A stretch of DNA of 16,154 nucleotides, taken from contig DAOWDZ010000037.1 of NCBI GenBank assembly GCA_030638765.1, positions 1 through 16,154 of the forward strand, given 5' to 3'. Both the position numbers and the translations under genes were made by a program. The notes below the pieces were generated by a model. The model did not search any database and was not told the DNA's origin. It was given only the letters and a program-made list of their open reading frames with translations. Shown one piece after another: positions 15,497 through 16,154 of this stretch; position 1 is the first letter of the stretch, and each line of letters begins with the position of its first letter. The DNA is from Desulfocapsa sp. GTDB lineage: Bacteria > Desulfobacterota > Desulfobulbia > Desulfobulbales > Desulfocapsaceae.

Positions 15497-16154
15497 TTAT
15501 TTTCTGCCTTTTTCTCGTAACAGCATCTCATAAGCTTCAGTAAGCTGAACAAATTTGTTTTGATCACCACCCGTGTCATGATGCATGGATTTTGCTTTTT
15601 GCCGATACATTCTGGTGATTTCTTTTTTATCGGCATCTCGTAATGTTTCTTCAGATTCACCAAAAATATCTGAAATTTCATCTTTATTGACAGAGCTTTT
15701 TCTTTCCGGCCATGAAAATTCCCTGTGGCTATCCATAAATTCTTTTGCCTGTTGGAATCCTCTGTTCTGACGTGGAAAACTGGAATCAAAAAAGAGTATC
15801 AGATATCGGATGAGATAGTTGGGCAGTGTTTGATAGTTTGTCCTTTCCTGCCAGAAATCATGATTTTCATTTATGAGACAAAGCTCTTTAACAAAAGCTG
15901 CATCTATTTTTTCAGCTGGCAGTGCTTGAGGGATACTTCGTGCAAAGCTTTCAGTAAAATGTTTTTGAAGGTTAAGGGCCGCATAGAGGTATGACTTTAA
16001 TTCATGTTCCCGTAGGCGTGCTTCTTCTTCCAGGAAATATTGTTCAAGTTCATCTCTTGATTTGTTGAGGAGCTTTGCCTCAAGGCGGGGCGGCATTATA
16101 AAGACACGTCCTTGATCGGTTGAGCCAAAACGAAGGAAATGGAGTCTTCGTTTA
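15497..16154 (-). CDS. J-domain (DnaJ-like) protein with HHD in place of HPD (partial, runs off right edge)
   Basis: On the minus strand the frame stays open from the stop at 15497 to the window edge (219 codons). There is an ATG at 16096, but the upstream in-frame residues RFGSTDQGRVFI read like ordinary protein continuing into it, so the real start is probably beyond the window. The last about 65 residues form a J-domain: DEISDIFGES, helix II with ITRMYRQKAKSM, then the loop, GGDQNKF and LTEAYEMLL. The loop that is HPD in working J-domains reads HHD (172-174 counted from the ATG at 16096), confirmed codon by codon (CAT CAT GAC). The preceding region is helical and charged, with no recognised domain. 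A co-chaperone role is inferred; with the Pro missing, DnaK stimulation is uncertain. Confidence 0.75.
   Translation of the reverse strand, partial: KRRLHFLRFGSTDQGRVFIMPPRLEAKLLNKSRDELEQYFLEEEARLREHELKSYLYAALNLQKHFTESFARSIPQALPAEKIDAAFVKELCLINENHDFWQERTNYQTLPNYLIRYLILFFDSSFPRQNRGFQQAKEFMDSHREFSWPERKSSVNKDEISDIFGESEETLRDADKKEITRMYRQKAKSMHHDTGGDQNKFVQLTEAYEMLLREKGRK

Overview
The window looks chromosomal, from a Gram-negative anaerobe most likely in the Desulfobacterota (Desulfobulbales-like). This is inference: base composition leans to A+T, the rod-shape operon is of the proteobacterial type, and the kinases use an NtrB-like transmitter core plus a cysteine-bearing GAF type I associate with sulfate and sulfur reducers. 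No 16S rRNA or other taxonomic marker is present.

Left part (1-9199, accessory in character). The minus strand carries the N-terminal 506 codons of a large surface-type protein: an LEPR-x-LL motif, an acidic linker, a DUF4347 domain and calcium-loop-like segments. It runs off the left edge. A 476-base divergent intergenic region holds a hexamer microsatellite and iron-box-like sequences. On the plus strand follows luxP, an autoinducer-2 (AI-2) binding lipoprotein that keeps every AI-2 contact residue I could check against Vibrio LuxP. Next comes a 1055-aa hybrid kinase with a LuxQ-like periplasmic domain, but built on a different transmitter (PAS, Cys-rich GAF, HisKA, HATPase, REC). A second hybrid kinase (855 aa) has nearly the same HisKA-HATPase-REC half but an unrelated double-Cache-type sensor. 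A short antisense remnant of a receiver domain lies between the two kinases.

Middle (9200-9866). There is no protein gene. A minus-strand tRNA-Ala(GGC) has its own promoter and a hairpin terminator. Its 3' end points toward the kinase region.

Right part (9867-15492) is the core rod-shape operon mreB-mreC-mreD-mrdA(PBP2)-rodA, tightly packed on the plus strand. It encodes the elongasome: MreB filament, MreC/MreD adaptors, PBP2 transpeptidase and RodA glycosyltransferase. It converges, with 4 bases between stop codons, on a minus-strand protein with a C-terminal J-domain whose HPD motif reads HHD. That gene runs off the right edge.

How the parts may work together. LuxP would bind AI-2 in the periplasm and control the LuxQ-like kinase, whose terminal receiver would need a phosphotransfer protein and output regulator that are not in this window. 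The divergent surface protein is a plausible but unproven output. The most notable content is this LuxP/LuxQ-type AI-2 receptor outside Vibrio, with the sensor module grafted onto a different kinase chassis and a sister kinase beside it.
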